DNA from: Parvularculaceae bacterium
GTDB taxonomy: Bacteria; Pseudomonadota; Alphaproteobacteria; Caulobacterales; Parvularculaceae
Assembly: GCA_028280115.1 (NCBI GenBank)
Contig: JANQMJ010000017.1
Span: 1 to 64,000 of the forward strand
Reading direction: 5' to 3'
DNA: 64,000 bases
The position numbers were made by a program, and so were the translations under genes. The notes beneath the pieces were generated by a model. That model was not told the DNA's origin. It worked only from the letters and a program-made list of their open reading frames with translations, and did not search any database. Below, one piece after another: positions 48,035 to 57,137 of this stretch (the stretch's first letter is position 1; the number at the start of each line of letters is the position of its first letter).

Positions 48035-49237
48035 CTATACCGGCGATGCGTAGGTCTTGGCGGAGGAACCCCCTTCGTTCGCGCGCCATAGCACCAGGCA
48101 GCCCGCGGCGGCTGATGCGAGCGAACCGGCAAGGACGCCAAGGCGCACTTCGTTCAAGAGTTCCGGCGTGTCGAAGGCGAGACCGCCGATGAAAAGACTC
48201 ATGGTGAAGCCGACGCCGGTCAGCCAGGCCACGCCCGCAAGCTGCGTCCAACTCATATCCGCGGGCAGGCGCGCCAGGCCGGTTCGGACCGCCAGCGCCG
48301 CCATGGTCAAAACGCCGAGCGGCTTGCCGATGAAAAGGCCGAGCGCAATGCCGAGAGGAACGGGCGCGAGCAACGCCGCGGGCGTAAGCCCGTCGAAGGA
48401 AAGCCCGGCATTGGCGAATGCAAAAAGCGGCAGCACCATGAAGGCGATCCAGGGGTGCAGGCCGTGTTCCAGCCTGTGCAGGGGCGACTGGCTGTCCTTG
48501 TCGCGGCCGCGCATGGGGATGGTCAGCGCCGTGACGACCCCGGCGAGCGTTGCGTGGACGCCGGATTTAAGAACGCAAACCCAGATCAAGGCGCCGATCA
48601 GCGCATAGGGCGTAATCCTCTTTACCCCCATCCGGTTGAGCGTGACCAGCGCGGCAATGCCCATGAACGCAAGGCCCAGCGCCGTCATCGACAGGTCGGC
48701 GGTGTAAAACACCGCGATAATCAGGATGGCGCCGAGATCGTCAATGATCGCGACCGCAAGCAGTAAGATTTTAAGGCTCGCCGGCGCCCGCGCGGCGACC
48801 AGCGCCAGAAAGCCGAGCGCGAACGCAATGTCGGTGGCGGCGGGGATCGCCCAGCCTTCGATGGTTTCCGGATTGCCCCAATTGAACGAAGCGTAAATCA
48901 GCGCCGGCGCGGCCATGCCGCCGATCGCGGCGAACACCGGCAGCGCGGCTTTGTCGAAAGTGGACAGTTCGCCTTCGACAATCTCCCGCTTGATTTCAAG
49001 GCCGACGAGAAAGAAGAAGACGGACATCAAGCCGTCATTGATCCACAGCAACAGCGGCTTGGCGATTTCAAGCGCGCCGACCTGCACAACGACCGGCGTC
49101 GACAAGAGCGCCCCGTAATACACATCGAAAAACGTATTGTTCGCGATCAGCGCCAGAACCGCCGCCGCCATCAAAAGGATGCCGGCGGACGCTTCCAGCC
49201 GCAGAAAGTCGCTTATCTTCGCAACGATTTTCGCCAT
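48035..49237 (-). CDS. nhaA: Na+/H+ antiporter NhaA
   Basis: 400 residues, about 12 membrane segments. The ion-binding pair is Asp166-Asp167 in LLAVAIIDDLGAILIIAVFY, and the AATDIAFALG segment holds the conserved Asp136. Electrogenic exchange of two H+ for one Na+, active at alkaline pH. Together with the Mrp/Mbh-like operon it points to a habitat with sodium stress, such as seawater. It stands alone; about 185 nt without a gene separates it from the exporter operon. Confidence 0.96.
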   Translation of the reverse strand: MAKIVAKISDFLRLEASAGILLMAAAVLALIANNTFFDVYYGALLSTPVVVQVGALEIAKPLLLWINDGLMSVFFFLVGLEIKREIVEGELSTFDKAALPVFAAIGGMAAPALIYASFNWGNPETIEGWAIPAATDIAFALGFLALVAARAPASLKILLLAVAIIDDLGAILIIAVFYTADLSMTALGLAFMGIAALVTLNRMGVKRITPYALIGALIWVCVLKSGVHATLAGVVTALTIPMRGRDKDSQSPLHRLEHGLHPWIAFMVLPLFAFANAGLSFDGLTPAALLAPVPLGIALGLFIGKPLGVLTMAALAVRTGLARLPADMSWTQLAGVAWLTGVGFTMSLFIGGLAFDTPELLNEVRLGVLAGSLASAAAGCLVLWRANEGGSSAKTYASPV

Positions 49238-49355
49238 CTTTTCCCCATCGCGCGTTTTGCGCGCATTTTCAATTGGTTTAGCGGCCGACGCATGGATCGG
49301 CCGCTCTTTTACCTTCCGCGCCGGCCTTCATTCATGCCTGCGCCGACGCAGAGGT

Positions 49356-49556
49356 CTAATTTGCAGGCTGCATGCGCTGCTTGGTCTTAAGGCGGTAAAG
49401 CTGATCCTTTGCCGCCAGCCGCTGCTTTTTGAGCGTTTGCAAAATGGCGCCGTCCGGCGCCGGGCGTTTGCTTTCCTGCGCGATTTCACCATCGATGCGC
49501 TGATGACGCTCAGCGAGGGCGTTGAGTTTCCGCTTGATCTTAATGTCCAGGTTCAT
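49356..49556 (-). CDS. YdcH/DUF465 family small protein
   Basis: 66 residues from the ATG at 49556 with AGGA upstream. LNALAERHQRIDGEIAQESK and LQTLKKQRLAAKDQLYRLK is the two-helix hairpin of DUF465, a tiny coiled-coil family often close to other small alphaproteobacterial genes. It lies 10 nt after the next gene's stop, so the two form a pair. Confidence 0.87.
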   Translation of the reverse strand: MNLDIKIKRKLNALAERHQRIDGEIAQESKRPAPDGAILQTLKKQRLAAKDQLYRLKTKQRMQPAN

Positions 49557-49566
49557 CGCAACATTC

Positions 49567-49998
49567 CTATTTAGGCTGATCGGTCTTGCCGGAGTCAATC
49601 GCGACGGCCTCCCACTTGGTGATTTGGGCAAGGGTGTCGCGAAGACGCCGTTCGTGCTGCGCCTGGGCCGCAGCGGCGCCGTGATAGACGAAGCGGCAAA
49701 ATACCCGGCGCTTGCCGTCGACGCCGAAATAGGCCGGCGTTGCGCCGGCAAGTGCGAAGGGAACCCAGTCTATCGCCAGATTGACGCTCGCTCTCAGCGC
49801 GCCGACATCGGCGTCCCATTGCGCGATGAGATCGAGAATGCGCCCTTTCTCGGCGGGCGCGGGGGCGAAGAGGCGTCCCGCCGGCGCGCGCCGGCTCGGC
49901 GAGCGCCGATGCGCCGCAAGGCGGTCCAGCACCACTTCATGCAGGAATTCATTACGCCCCGCGGGCGGCTGCATTTTCAACGGCGTCGAATCGAACAT
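49567..49998 (-). CDS. hypothetical protein paired with the YdcH gene
   Basis: 143 residues, soluble. Core AEKGRILDLIAQWDADVGAL then VDGKRRVFCRFVYHGAAAAQ, and a charged helical end RRLRDTLAQITKWEAVAI. No family recognised. Transcribed with the YdcH-type gene. Confidence 0.65.
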   Translation of the reverse strand: MFDSTPLKMQPPAGRNEFLHEVVLDRLAAHRRSPSRRAPAGRLFAPAPAEKGRILDLIAQWDADVGALRASVNLAIDWVPFALAGATPAYFGVDGKRRVFCRFVYHGAAAAQAQHERRLRDTLAQITKWEAVAIDSGKTDQPK

Positions 49999-50131
49999 GG
50001 ATGGGCGGTCTCCCTTAAGTTTCTTGATTTTCCCGGCGGAGATGGGTGCCGCCCCTGCTCTTGGGAACCGGATTGGGAGATTTTTTTTGATCGGAAATTT
50101 CTATCAAACCGGCCCGCCGCACCTCTAAAGG

Positions 50132-50372
50132 CCCTATCGCTCGGTAACCGGCGTCGATAGGGCTATCCAATCAGAATTTCTCCCCGTCTTCGATTGTCTT
50201 TTCTGCGGCGTCGTCCATTTCTCGCAGGTGAACTGTTGCAAAGCCTCATCTCTGGCAGAAAGGCGAAGACCCCTATTGCGGGTTCCCCCGCTCCTCTAAG
50301 CCGCTCCCTCGCGTCCTCGAGGAGCGTCCCCCGACGGCTCCGCTCACGCCTGCAGCGGAGCCGTTTTTTTTT
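50132..50372 (+). ncRNA. candidate small RNA ending at a strong terminator
   Basis: Inferred only from structure: a rightward intrinsic terminator with no rightward gene in front of it, preceded by about 170 nt without coding potential and by a nine-pair hairpin at 50132-50164. I found no clear match to 6S, SRP or RNase P RNA. The 5' end is a guess. Confidence 0.25.
50334..50372 (+). terminator. strong rightward intrinsic terminator
   Basis: ACGGCTCCGCT pairs with AGCGGAGCCGT across a nine-base loop, followed by eight or more Ts. Polarity is rightward only; the reverse strand lacks a T-tract. Confidence 0.88.
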
Positions 50373-50452
50373 GGGCTTCGGCTGCGACGGATTTGCAGGC
50401 AGGCGATGTGTCCCATTGCCTTGCGGGCGTGCGCCGCGCAAAGGTCGAGGCG

Positions 50453-50830
50453 ATGTTGCTCATCGCTGCTGCGCTCACCGTTCTTGTGGGGCTCGCCCAT
50501 TCCTGGCTTGGCGAGAAGAAAATCCTGCGCCCGTTATTCAAGCTGGACGGTCTGCCCGCGATCCTCGGCGGCGTGCATCATACAAAAATGACATTGCGGG
50601 TCGCCTGGCATGTTTTGACGCTGGTCTGGTGCGGGCTTGCCGCCATGATGGTTTACCTGCACTTTTGTTCCGCCGGCGCCGACATCGCTTTCCTGTGGAT
50701 GGCGAGCGCCGTATTCGGCGTAAGCGGCATGATCGCGCTCATCGCCGGGCGCGGCGCGCATTTGTCATGGATCGCCTTTTTGCTGATCGCCGCGCTGGTC
50801 GGATACGCCGCCTATGGGCGCGCGTCGTAA
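50453..50830 (+). CDS. small integral membrane protein
   Basis: 125 residues from the ATG at 50453 with GAGG close upstream. Four hydrophobic segments: LLIAAALTVLVGLAHSWLG, RVAWHVLTLVWCGLAAMMVY, FLWMASAVFGVSGMIALIAG and SWIAFLLIAALVGYAAYG. The HSWLGEK and LGGVHHTKMTLRVAWH motifs recall small conserved alphaproteobacterial membrane proteins. Function unknown. Confidence 0.78.
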   Translation: MLLIAAALTVLVGLAHSWLGEKKILRPLFKLDGLPAILGGVHHTKMTLRVAWHVLTLVWCGLAAMMVYLHFCSAGADIAFLWMASAVFGVSGMIALIAGRGAHLSWIAFLLIAALVGYAAYGRAS

Positions 50831-50892
50831 AGGCGTCATTCGCCATCTGGCGGGCCGCGCCCTGACATCGCTGTATAAAACGCCGCCGCCCT

Positions 50893-53016
50893 CTACCTTC
50901 GCAGCCGTCTTCCCCGTCGCGGGTCGCCGTCGCGGCGGGCGCGGGAAAGGCCGCGCGATACGTCCGTATAGAAATCAAGCAGGGTCGCCTCCGCGGCGTA
51001 AGACACCGCCGGATAGGCGCCGTCGAGGCCTTCAAGGGCGAGGCCCTGATGGGCCGAAATCATGAAATCCTTCCAGATCTGCGCCGGGATGGTTCCCCCG
51101 GTCACCGTTTCCATGGGGCGGTAATCGTCATTGCCGACCCACACGCCGGCGGTGAGCTGCGCCGTGTAGCCGACGAACCAGGCGTCGCGCCAGTCATTGG
51201 TGGTGCCGGTCTTGCCCGCGGCGACGCGCCGGCCGAGACTTGCCCGCCGCCCGGTGCCCGCATGAATCACCTGATAGAGCAGATGCGTCATCTGCTCGGC
51301 CGCCGCCGGGGTCATGACGCGCACCGCGTCCTTCCTGTCGCGGCTGTAAAGCAGAACGCCGTCGCGGGTTTCGATCCTTTCAATCGCATAAGGATCGGGC
51401 TTGAGCCCGCCGCGGGCGAAGGGAAGATAGGCGCCGGTGAGTTCTTCAAGGGTGAGGTCGACCGCGCCCAGCGCGATGGCGCGAAACGGTTTGACCTCGG
51501 GCACGCCGAAGCGCATCGCCGCTTCGGCCACATTCGCCGGGCCGACCCGTTCGGAAAGCTGCGCGGCGATGGTGTTGATGGATTTCGCCATGGCTTCGGA
51601 AAGCCGCACCGGGCCCACATAATTGTCGGTGTAATTGGTCGGCGCCCAGCCGCCGAAATCGACCGGCTGATCGACAAAGCGCGAATTGGGGTTGAGGCCC
51701 GCTTCCATCGCCGCCACATAGACGAAGGGCTTGAACGCCGAACCGGGCTGGCGCTTGGCCTGCACGGCGCGATTGAATTGGCTTTCCTTATAGGACCGCC
51801 CGCCGACCATGGCGCGCAGGGCGCCGCCCGCATCATAAGCGACAAGGGCCGCCTGATCGGCGCCCTTGAGCCGCGCATCGACGCTGAGCGCGGTCTTGAC
51901 CGCGCTTTCCGCATCGCGCTGGAGTTTCTGGTCGATGGTCGTGGTGACGATGATGTCGCCGGCGACGGAAAGGCCGAGCCCCTTCACTTTCGCCGCGGCG
52001 TAATCGAAGAAATAGCCGAGATCGGAATCCGTGTTCTGATTAATCACCCGCGCGGGGTTAAGCCGCGCCTCGCGGACATCGAACGGCGCCGCATGGCCGG
52101 TCTCGAGCAGATTGTCGAGCACGACGCCGGCGCGGCGCTCGGCGCCCTTGGGGTTTTGCACCGGATTATAGGTCGAGGGCGCCTTGGGCAGGCCCGCGAG
52201 CAGGGCCGCTTCGGCGAGCGTAACGTCGCGCGCGGACTTGCCGAAATAGGTCAGCGCCGCGGACTCGATCCCATAGGCGCCGGCGCCGAGATAAATGCGG
52301 TTGAGATAAAGCGAAAAGATTTCGTCCTTTGCGTAATGGCCTTCGAGCCACAGGGCGAGCAGCGCCTCGCGCGCCTTTCGCGTATAGGTCTGCTCCGGCG
52401 TCAGGAAGAGATTGCGCGCAAGCTGCTGGGTGATGGTCGAGCCGCCTTCGACCACTTCGCCCGAACGCATATTGGCCAGCGCCGCGCGCAGCGTGCCTTT
52501 GAGATCGATGCCGCCATGATCGTAAAACCGCCGGTCCTCGGTCGATAAAAACGCCTGGACGAGATAGTCGGGCAGTTCGCCCGGCTCGACCTGTTCGCCG
52601 TAACGCGCGCCGCGGGCGGCGATTTCCTCGCCATTGCGGTCGAGCACGATGATCGCCGACTGGCGGTTGACGTTCCACAGATCCGCATCGGCGGGAATGC
52701 GCGGCGCCAGAACCACAAAGGCAAGGGCAAGCCCGGCCGCCGCGCCCCAAAGCCCCAGCGATGCGACCGCGGCGAGAAAACTGCCGAAAAGATGGAGCCA
52801 GGGACGGCCTTCGCCCAGAGCCTTGGGATATTGGGCCTTGGGATATTTCGCCGCTTCCGGATAGGGGCTGGGCTTTTCAGCGGCTTTGGCGCGCCGCGCG
52901 AACCGGTGCGCGACAGCGCCGGCGACGGTTTTCGCGCGGCGCCTCAGCCCGGCGATGAACCGGGCGGCGGCCGCCTTTGCCGTCTTGCTTGTGTTTTGTT
53001 CGTCCTGATCGGTCAT
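50893..53016 (-). CDS. class A penicillin-binding protein (PBP1A-type)
   Basis: 707 residues from the ATG at 53016 (a GTG three codons up is possible). A positively charged cytosolic tail (about 75 residues) and one membrane helix (about 78-105) precede a GT51 glycosyltransferase domain with catalytic Glu in STEDRRFYDHGGID and GGSTITQQLARNLFL. The transpeptidase has Ser426 in PGSAFKPF, then SINT and GKTGTTND. It polymerises and crosslinks peptidoglycan. The C-terminus is short and basic. No divisome genes are adjacent. Confidence 0.95.
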   Translation of the reverse strand: MTDQDEQNTSKTAKAAAARFIAGLRRRAKTVAGAVAHRFARRAKAAEKPSPYPEAAKYPKAQYPKALGEGRPWLHLFGSFLAAVASLGLWGAAAGLALAFVVLAPRIPADADLWNVNRQSAIIVLDRNGEEIAARGARYGEQVEPGELPDYLVQAFLSTEDRRFYDHGGIDLKGTLRAALANMRSGEVVEGGSTITQQLARNLFLTPEQTYTRKAREALLALWLEGHYAKDEIFSLYLNRIYLGAGAYGIESAALTYFGKSARDVTLAEAALLAGLPKAPSTYNPVQNPKGAERRAGVVLDNLLETGHAAPFDVREARLNPARVINQNTDSDLGYFFDYAAAKVKGLGLSVAGDIIVTTTIDQKLQRDAESAVKTALSVDARLKGADQAALVAYDAGGALRAMVGGRSYKESQFNRAVQAKRQPGSAFKPFVYVAAMEAGLNPNSRFVDQPVDFGGWAPTNYTDNYVGPVRLSEAMAKSINTIAAQLSERVGPANVAEAAMRFGVPEVKPFRAIALGAVDLTLEELTGAYLPFARGGLKPDPYAIERIETRDGVLLYSRDRKDAVRVMTPAAAEQMTHLLYQVIHAGTGRRASLGRRVAAGKTGTTNDWRDAWFVGYTAQLTAGVWVGNDDYRPMETVTGGTIPAQIWKDFMISAHQGLALEGLDGAYPAVSYAAEATLLDFYTDVSRGLSRARRDGDPRRGRRLRR

Positions 53017-53253
53017 GCGCCGCACTCATGGGCGGCTTTTGCCGCGAAACCGCCGTCCATTCGTCGATAAAGGCGGCGGGAAGATGGCGCAAGCGGCGCG
53101 ATTTTGCAGCGCATGACAAGACGGTAAGGGGCGGGCGTTTTCCCGGATGCGCAGATGCGCCGGCTGTTCAGCGGCGCTTTTCAACGGCGCGGCGCAGTAG
53201 TCCCCCTTTCCAATTCGCGCTAATCTGGCCGCATCGCAGCGGCGGGGCCGGAT

Positions 53254-55566
53254 TTGGCGGATATTTTCCTTTCTTACGCCCATGCAGATCAGGCGATGGC
53301 TGAAAAGCTGTGCCGTGCGCTTGAGGCGGAAGGTTATTCCATCTGGTGGGACCGGCAAATTCCCGGCGGCGCTGAATTTTCCAAAGACATCGAAAAAGAG
53401 TTGCAATCGGCGCGCGCGGTCGTCGTCATCTGGTCGAAGCATTCCGTTCAATCGCGCTGGGTGCGCGACGAGGCGGGCTTTGCCGCCGATGCCGGCAAAC
53501 TCATTCCCATCGTGGTGGATGAGACCCAAAAGCCGATGGGCTTTAAACAGTTTCAATTCATCGATTTCGCGCACTGGAACGGTGCTGTTGATGCGCCGGC
53601 GTTCCTGGAAATATCGCGCGCGCTGAAAGCGAAATTGACGGGTGCGGTCGATGCGCCGCCGTCGTCGTTCGAATCCGCTCCCGCACCGCGCCGGCCGGTC
53701 ACAACGCTGTTGATCGTCGCAGCCCTGGCCGTCGGCATCCTCGCCGGCGCGTTGGGTTTTTATCAGTGGATGGGGCGTCCGACGCCTGTTCAAGAAAGCG
53801 CCGGGCCAGCGCCTCAGACAAACGACGGTCCCCAGCAGGCTTCCAGCGAGAATGCGATCGCCGTTCTTCCTTTCGACGATTTTTCGCCGCAGGGCGATCA
53901 GGAATATTTCGCCGACGGCATTTCCGAAGAACTGTTAAATGTCCTGTCGCGCATCGAGGGATTGCGCGTCATCTCGCGCACCTCCGCCTTCGCCTTTAAA
54001 GGCCGCGAGGCCAGCGTCGGCGAAATCGCGGACGCGCTTCAGGTCAGTCATGTCCTGGAAGGAAGCGTTCGCAAGGCCGGCGGCGCGATGCGGATCACCG
54101 CCCAGCTTATCGACGCCCGCGCCGACCGGCATTTATGGTCGGCGACCTATGACCGGCCGCTGACGGCGGAAAATATTTTCGCCATTCAGGATGAAATTTC
54201 GCAGTCCATCGTTCAGGAACTGCAGGGACGGATCGCGCCGTCGGCGGATGCGGCGGCGCAAACCGCGTCGACGGACGCCTATGACGCCTATTTGCGCGGG
54301 CGCGCCCTGACGGCGAAGCGAACGGTTGACGACATCACCAACGGGATCGCGGAACTCAATCGCGCGGTGACGCTCGATCCGGACTTCGCACCCGTCCATT
54401 CCGCCCTGGTGGAAGCTTACATATACGCGGCTTCCTATGCCGGGCTGTCGTTCGACCAGGCGCATGTTCTCGCTGGGCCGCATGTGGAACGGGCGATGGC
54501 CCTGGCGCCGGACGCGCCTCAAAGTCTCGCCGCAAAAGGAAGGTCGCTCGCGGTTTTTGAGGGCGACAATGTCGCCGCCATCGATTTTTACGAACGTGCG
54601 ATCGCCGCCAATCCGAATTTCAGCGACGCGCACCGTTTTCTAGGGCTGGCGTTCAGCAGTCTCTTGCGCGCGGATCTTGCGAAGAAGGAATTTGAAATTG
54701 CAAGGCGGCTCGATCCTTTGTCATCCGTCATCCTGGCCAACCTGTTTCGCACGAATTGGGATCTGGGCGATGTCGACGCCATGATATTCCTCGCGCAGGA
54801 AAACATGCGTCTATATCCCGACAGCATTTTCGGGCGCATGACGTTGGGCGACCTCTTGCGCGAACAGGGCGATTACGCCGGCGCGCACCGGCTTTACAAG
54901 GATAATGAAGCGCAAACCGGGATCACCCGCAGCCAGCTTGCCGATCTTTATGCGGATATCGGCCGGGACGATCTGGCCGCGCCGCGCGCCGGCTGGCGCC
55001 TGCAAGCGGTTCGTTTGTTGCGCGAAGGCGATCGCAGGCGCGCCGCTGCGCTGGCGCACAACGGTTCGCCGCCGGAGGCGGTCGCCATATTGCGCTGGGC
55101 CGGGGAGCGCGAAGCCGCCTACGCTATGATCGTACAGGATATCGCCCGGCGCGACCTCCTTTCGGCGCAAACGCAAATTACCGCCAGAGATCAGGCGTTC
55201 GATATCTACTATGCGGACATATTGCGCGGGCAAGACGATCCCGCCGCGGATATTTATCGCGCGCGGCTTGCAGATCATTTCGGCGGGCGCGCGCCGGCCG
55301 ATTTTCAACTACGCGAGTCTCATTATGCGGGCGCCATGTGGCGTATGATGAATGACGATCCCGAAGGCGCCTTGCGCTGGCTCGACGCCTTTATCGCCGC
55401 TGGCCATGTCATGCCGGAAATGGCGCTGGAGCCATTATTCGATTCGCTTCGGTCGACGCCTGCTTTCGCCGCGCTTGACGACCGCATGGCTGACAATGCG
55501 GCGCGTTATCGCCGTGCAATCGAGGCGCAGCTTGCCGACCCCGAGCCGGGCTGGGTCTCGCCCTGA
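53254..55566 (+). CDS. TIR domain protein with transmembrane helix, TolB-like domain and TPR region
   Basis: 770 residues starting at TTG, which is needed to include the first TIR strand (DIFLSYAHAD). The TIR domain spans about 1-128 with a WDRQIPGG loop and Glu73 in SRWVRDEAGFA at the position of the NADase catalytic Glu. One membrane helix (149-169, TTLLIVAALAVGILAGALGF) is followed by a TolB/FlgO-like domain (about 195-340, IAVLPFDDFSPQGDQEYFAD, FAFKG, VSHVLEGSVRK) and a long TPR-like region to the end. The likely topology is cytosolic TIR with a periplasmic sensor part. Similar layouts occur with adenylate cyclase domains in place of TIR. Function, for example NAD cleavage or scaffolding, is not known. 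Confidence 0.88.
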   Translation: MADIFLSYAHADQAMAEKLCRALEAEGYSIWWDRQIPGGAEFSKDIEKELQSARAVVVIWSKHSVQSRWVRDEAGFAADAGKLIPIVVDETQKPMGFKQFQFIDFAHWNGAVDAPAFLEISRALKAKLTGAVDAPPSSFESAPAPRRPVTTLLIVAALAVGILAGALGFYQWMGRPTPVQESAGPAPQTNDGPQQASSENAIAVLPFDDFSPQGDQEYFADGISEELLNVLSRIEGLRVISRTSAFAFKGREASVGEIADALQVSHVLEGSVRKAGGAMRITAQLIDARADRHLWSATYDRPLTAENIFAIQDEISQSIVQELQGRIAPSADAAAQTASTDAYDAYLRGRALTAKRTVDDITNGIAELNRAVTLDPDFAPVHSALVEAYIYAASYAGLSFDQAHVLAGPHVERAMALAPDAPQSLAAKGRSLAVFEGDNVAAIDFYERAIAANPNFSDAHRFLGLAFSSLLRADLAKKEFEIARRLDPLSSVILANLFRTNWDLGDVDAMIFLAQENMRLYPDSIFGRMTLGDLLREQGDYAGAHRLYKDNEAQTGITRSQLADLYADIGRDDLAAPRAGWRLQAVRLLREGDRRRAAALAHNGSPPEAVAILRWAGEREAAYAMIVQDIARRDLLSAQTQITARDQAFDIYYADILRGQDDPAADIYRARLADHFGGRAPADFQLRESHYAGAMWRMMNDDPEGALRWLDAFIAAGHVMPEMALEPLFDSLRSTPAFAALDDRMADNAARYRRAIEAQLADPEPGWVSP

Positions 55567-55656
55567 GAGGCGCGCGCCCTTCGCGACGCATGAAGCCCTT
55601 TTATGCCGGGGGCGTCGGCATTGGCCCCGGCGCGGCCGATGCGCTAGGAGATGCGC

Positions 55657-56100
55657 ATGAACACGGATCGGCCCTTCTGGGAGACCAAAACGCTCGCCGA
55701 GATGAGCAAGGCGGAGTGGGAGTCCTTGTGCGACGGCTGCGGGCGCTGCTGCCTTTACATTCTGCACAATGAGGAAACCGGGGACGTCTTCGAAACCGAT
55801 GTCGCCTGCACGCTGTTCGACGCCAGGGGGCGGCGCTGCACCGATTATGAAAACCGCCATGCGCGGGTTCCCGATTGCGTGGCGCTGACGCCGCAAAACG
55901 CAAAATCCCTTTCGTGGTTGCCCGGCACCTGCGCCTATCGCCGACTGGCGCGCGGCGAGGGCCTGCCCGACTGGCATCCGCTGATCACCGGCGACCGCGA
56001 CAGCGTTGCGCGCGCCGGGATCGCGGTTTCCCCGGACCTTATTCCCGAAGACGCAATCGACGACGGCCTATTGGAGTCGCGCATCACCAAGGCGCGGTAA
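55657..56100 (+). CDS. YcgN/UPF0260 family cysteine cluster protein
   Basis: 147 residues from the ATG at 55657 (GGAG 6 nt upstream; the ATG at 55651 is too close). LCDGCGRCCLYILH, FETDVACTLFD, RRCTDYENRHARVPDC and LPGTCAYR form the cysteine cluster typical of UPF0260/YkgJ proteins, likely binding zinc or an iron-sulfur centre. Soluble; function unknown. It is the last ordinary gene before the GTA cluster. Confidence 0.93.
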   Translation: MNTDRPFWETKTLAEMSKAEWESLCDGCGRCCLYILHNEETGDVFETDVACTLFDARGRRCTDYENRHARVPDCVALTPQNAKSLSWLPGTCAYRRLARGEGLPDWHPLITGDRDSVARAGIAVSPDLIPEDAIDDGLLESRITKAR

Positions 56101-56672
56101 GCGTAAAACTTATCCGTTCATTCCCCCGATCCGGTCGGGGGGCCATCATGCGATGTGTTATCCGCCGACGAGACACAGACGAATGAAGCAGTAACGGCGC
56201 GCCGCTTCTCAAAATCCATGCTTATGGAAAGCGAACGGCCACTGGATTCCCGCCTTCGCGGGAATGAGCGGGGATGGGTTTTGGAAAAGTTTCTAAAATG
56301 CTGTACACGGATAATTCGTGTAGGGCGGGCCTTGGCCCGCCATTCAGCCTGTCGGCGCGATGGGCGCAGGCGGGCTTCAGCTCGCCCTACGGCGCGGCGC
56401 TTTCCTTTCCCCGTGCATTCCCGCGCAGGCGGGAATCCAGCACATTTTTAATGCCGGGCGAAGCCCGTCTTTTTGTCTTTTGCTGGGCATCGGCCCCTTA
56501 TTCTGGGTTTGTTGAAGGGCGCCGGGGAAAGCGCCGTTGGGCATGGAAAAAAGCATCAAATTTAGCACACCAATAAGTTGATCTGTGGCGCCCAAAATAC
56601 AATCCAGAGAGGGTATTTCGCCCGCAAACCCGCATTCGGTCGATAGATATCGAACACCTTCCGGGAGGCCGT
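56101..56672. repeat. 572-nt intergenic region crowded with palindromic repeats, upstream of the GTA cluster
   Basis: No gene is seen. Three repeat units are clear. At 56242-56280 there is CTGGATTCCCGCC followed by its complement. At 56320-56390 there is an element bounded by GTAGGGCG and CGCCCTAC. At 56416-56486 lies copy 2 of the dispersed element also found at 16974. The last ~180 nt is AT-richer and should carry the GTA promoter; AAAATACAAT near 56594-56603 is a possible -10 region, without a convincing -35. Confidence 0.7.
56416..56486. repeat. dispersed palindromic element, copy 2
   Basis: Same part order as 16974-17042: a GC-rich palindrome CATTCCCGCG..GGCGGGAAT, TCCAGCA, a variable middle, GGGCGAAGCCCGTCTTTTT and CTGG at the end. 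Confidence 0.7.
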
Positions 56673-57137
56673 ATGATGCTTCCCATGATGGAAAACCAAA
56701 ACCAGACCCGCTCCGAAACCGCCGCCGCGGAAAACCATCCGCAGGCGGACGATGACGCCTGGCAGGCGCTCTACGACCGCATCCGCATGCTCGCGCTGCG
56801 CCGGTCGTCGGCCCTGGCGGCGGACGAAACCCTCAGCGAGGACGCATTCGATCGCGGGGCGAGAGCGCTCCGCACCCTCATGGGCGCGGCGGAAATCGCC
56901 CGCCGCATCAAGCAAAGCGACGCAAAGGAAAAGACCGCGCATGAAGAAGACCGAAAGCCGCCCGCTTTCACCGACGAAGAAATCGAAGCGCTCTACGAAA
57001 CCGTCTCGGCCCAGGTCGACCGGATCGAGCGCCAGGGCGATGGACGCGCTCAAACGGCGCGAAACCATCCGAAAGGCGGTCGCCATGAAGGCGGGCGCGC
57101 AAACGGCGTCGCTGATGTGGAGGCTGAACGCGCATGA
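56673..57137 (+). CDS. GTA small terminase-like protein (g1)
   Basis: 154 residues, with GGGAGG ahead of the ATG at 56673 (also Met codons at 56676, 56685 and 56688). Helical core WQALYDRIRMLALRRSSALA then EDAFDRGARALRTLMGAAEI, which fits the position and helical nature of orfg1 in RcGTA-like clusters, the small terminase. The last ~20 residues run over the terminase start and look unconstrained (Gly/Arg rich). Confidence 0.75.
   Translation: MMLPMMENQNQTRSETAAAENHPQADDDAWQALYDRIRMLALRRSSALAADETLSEDAFDRGARALRTLMGAAEIARRIKQSDAKEKTAHEEDRKPPAFTDEEIEALYETVSAQVDRIERQGDGRAQTARNHPKGGRHEGGRANGVADVEAERA

Larger units (their letters stand above)
49999..50452. other. 454-nt intergenic stretch with hairpin and terminator
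   Basis: Between the divergent hypothetical gene and the small membrane protein gene there is no convincing coding frame. It holds a nine-pair hairpin (GCCCTATCG / CGATAGGGC, 50132-50164) and a rightward terminator at 50334-50372. The segment between them is a candidate for a small RNA. Confidence 0.5.

Noticed and set aside
56578..56603. Sigma-70 promoter TTGATC/TACAAT for the GTA cluster
   Set aside because: Spacer of only 14 nt; not listed as a separate feature.
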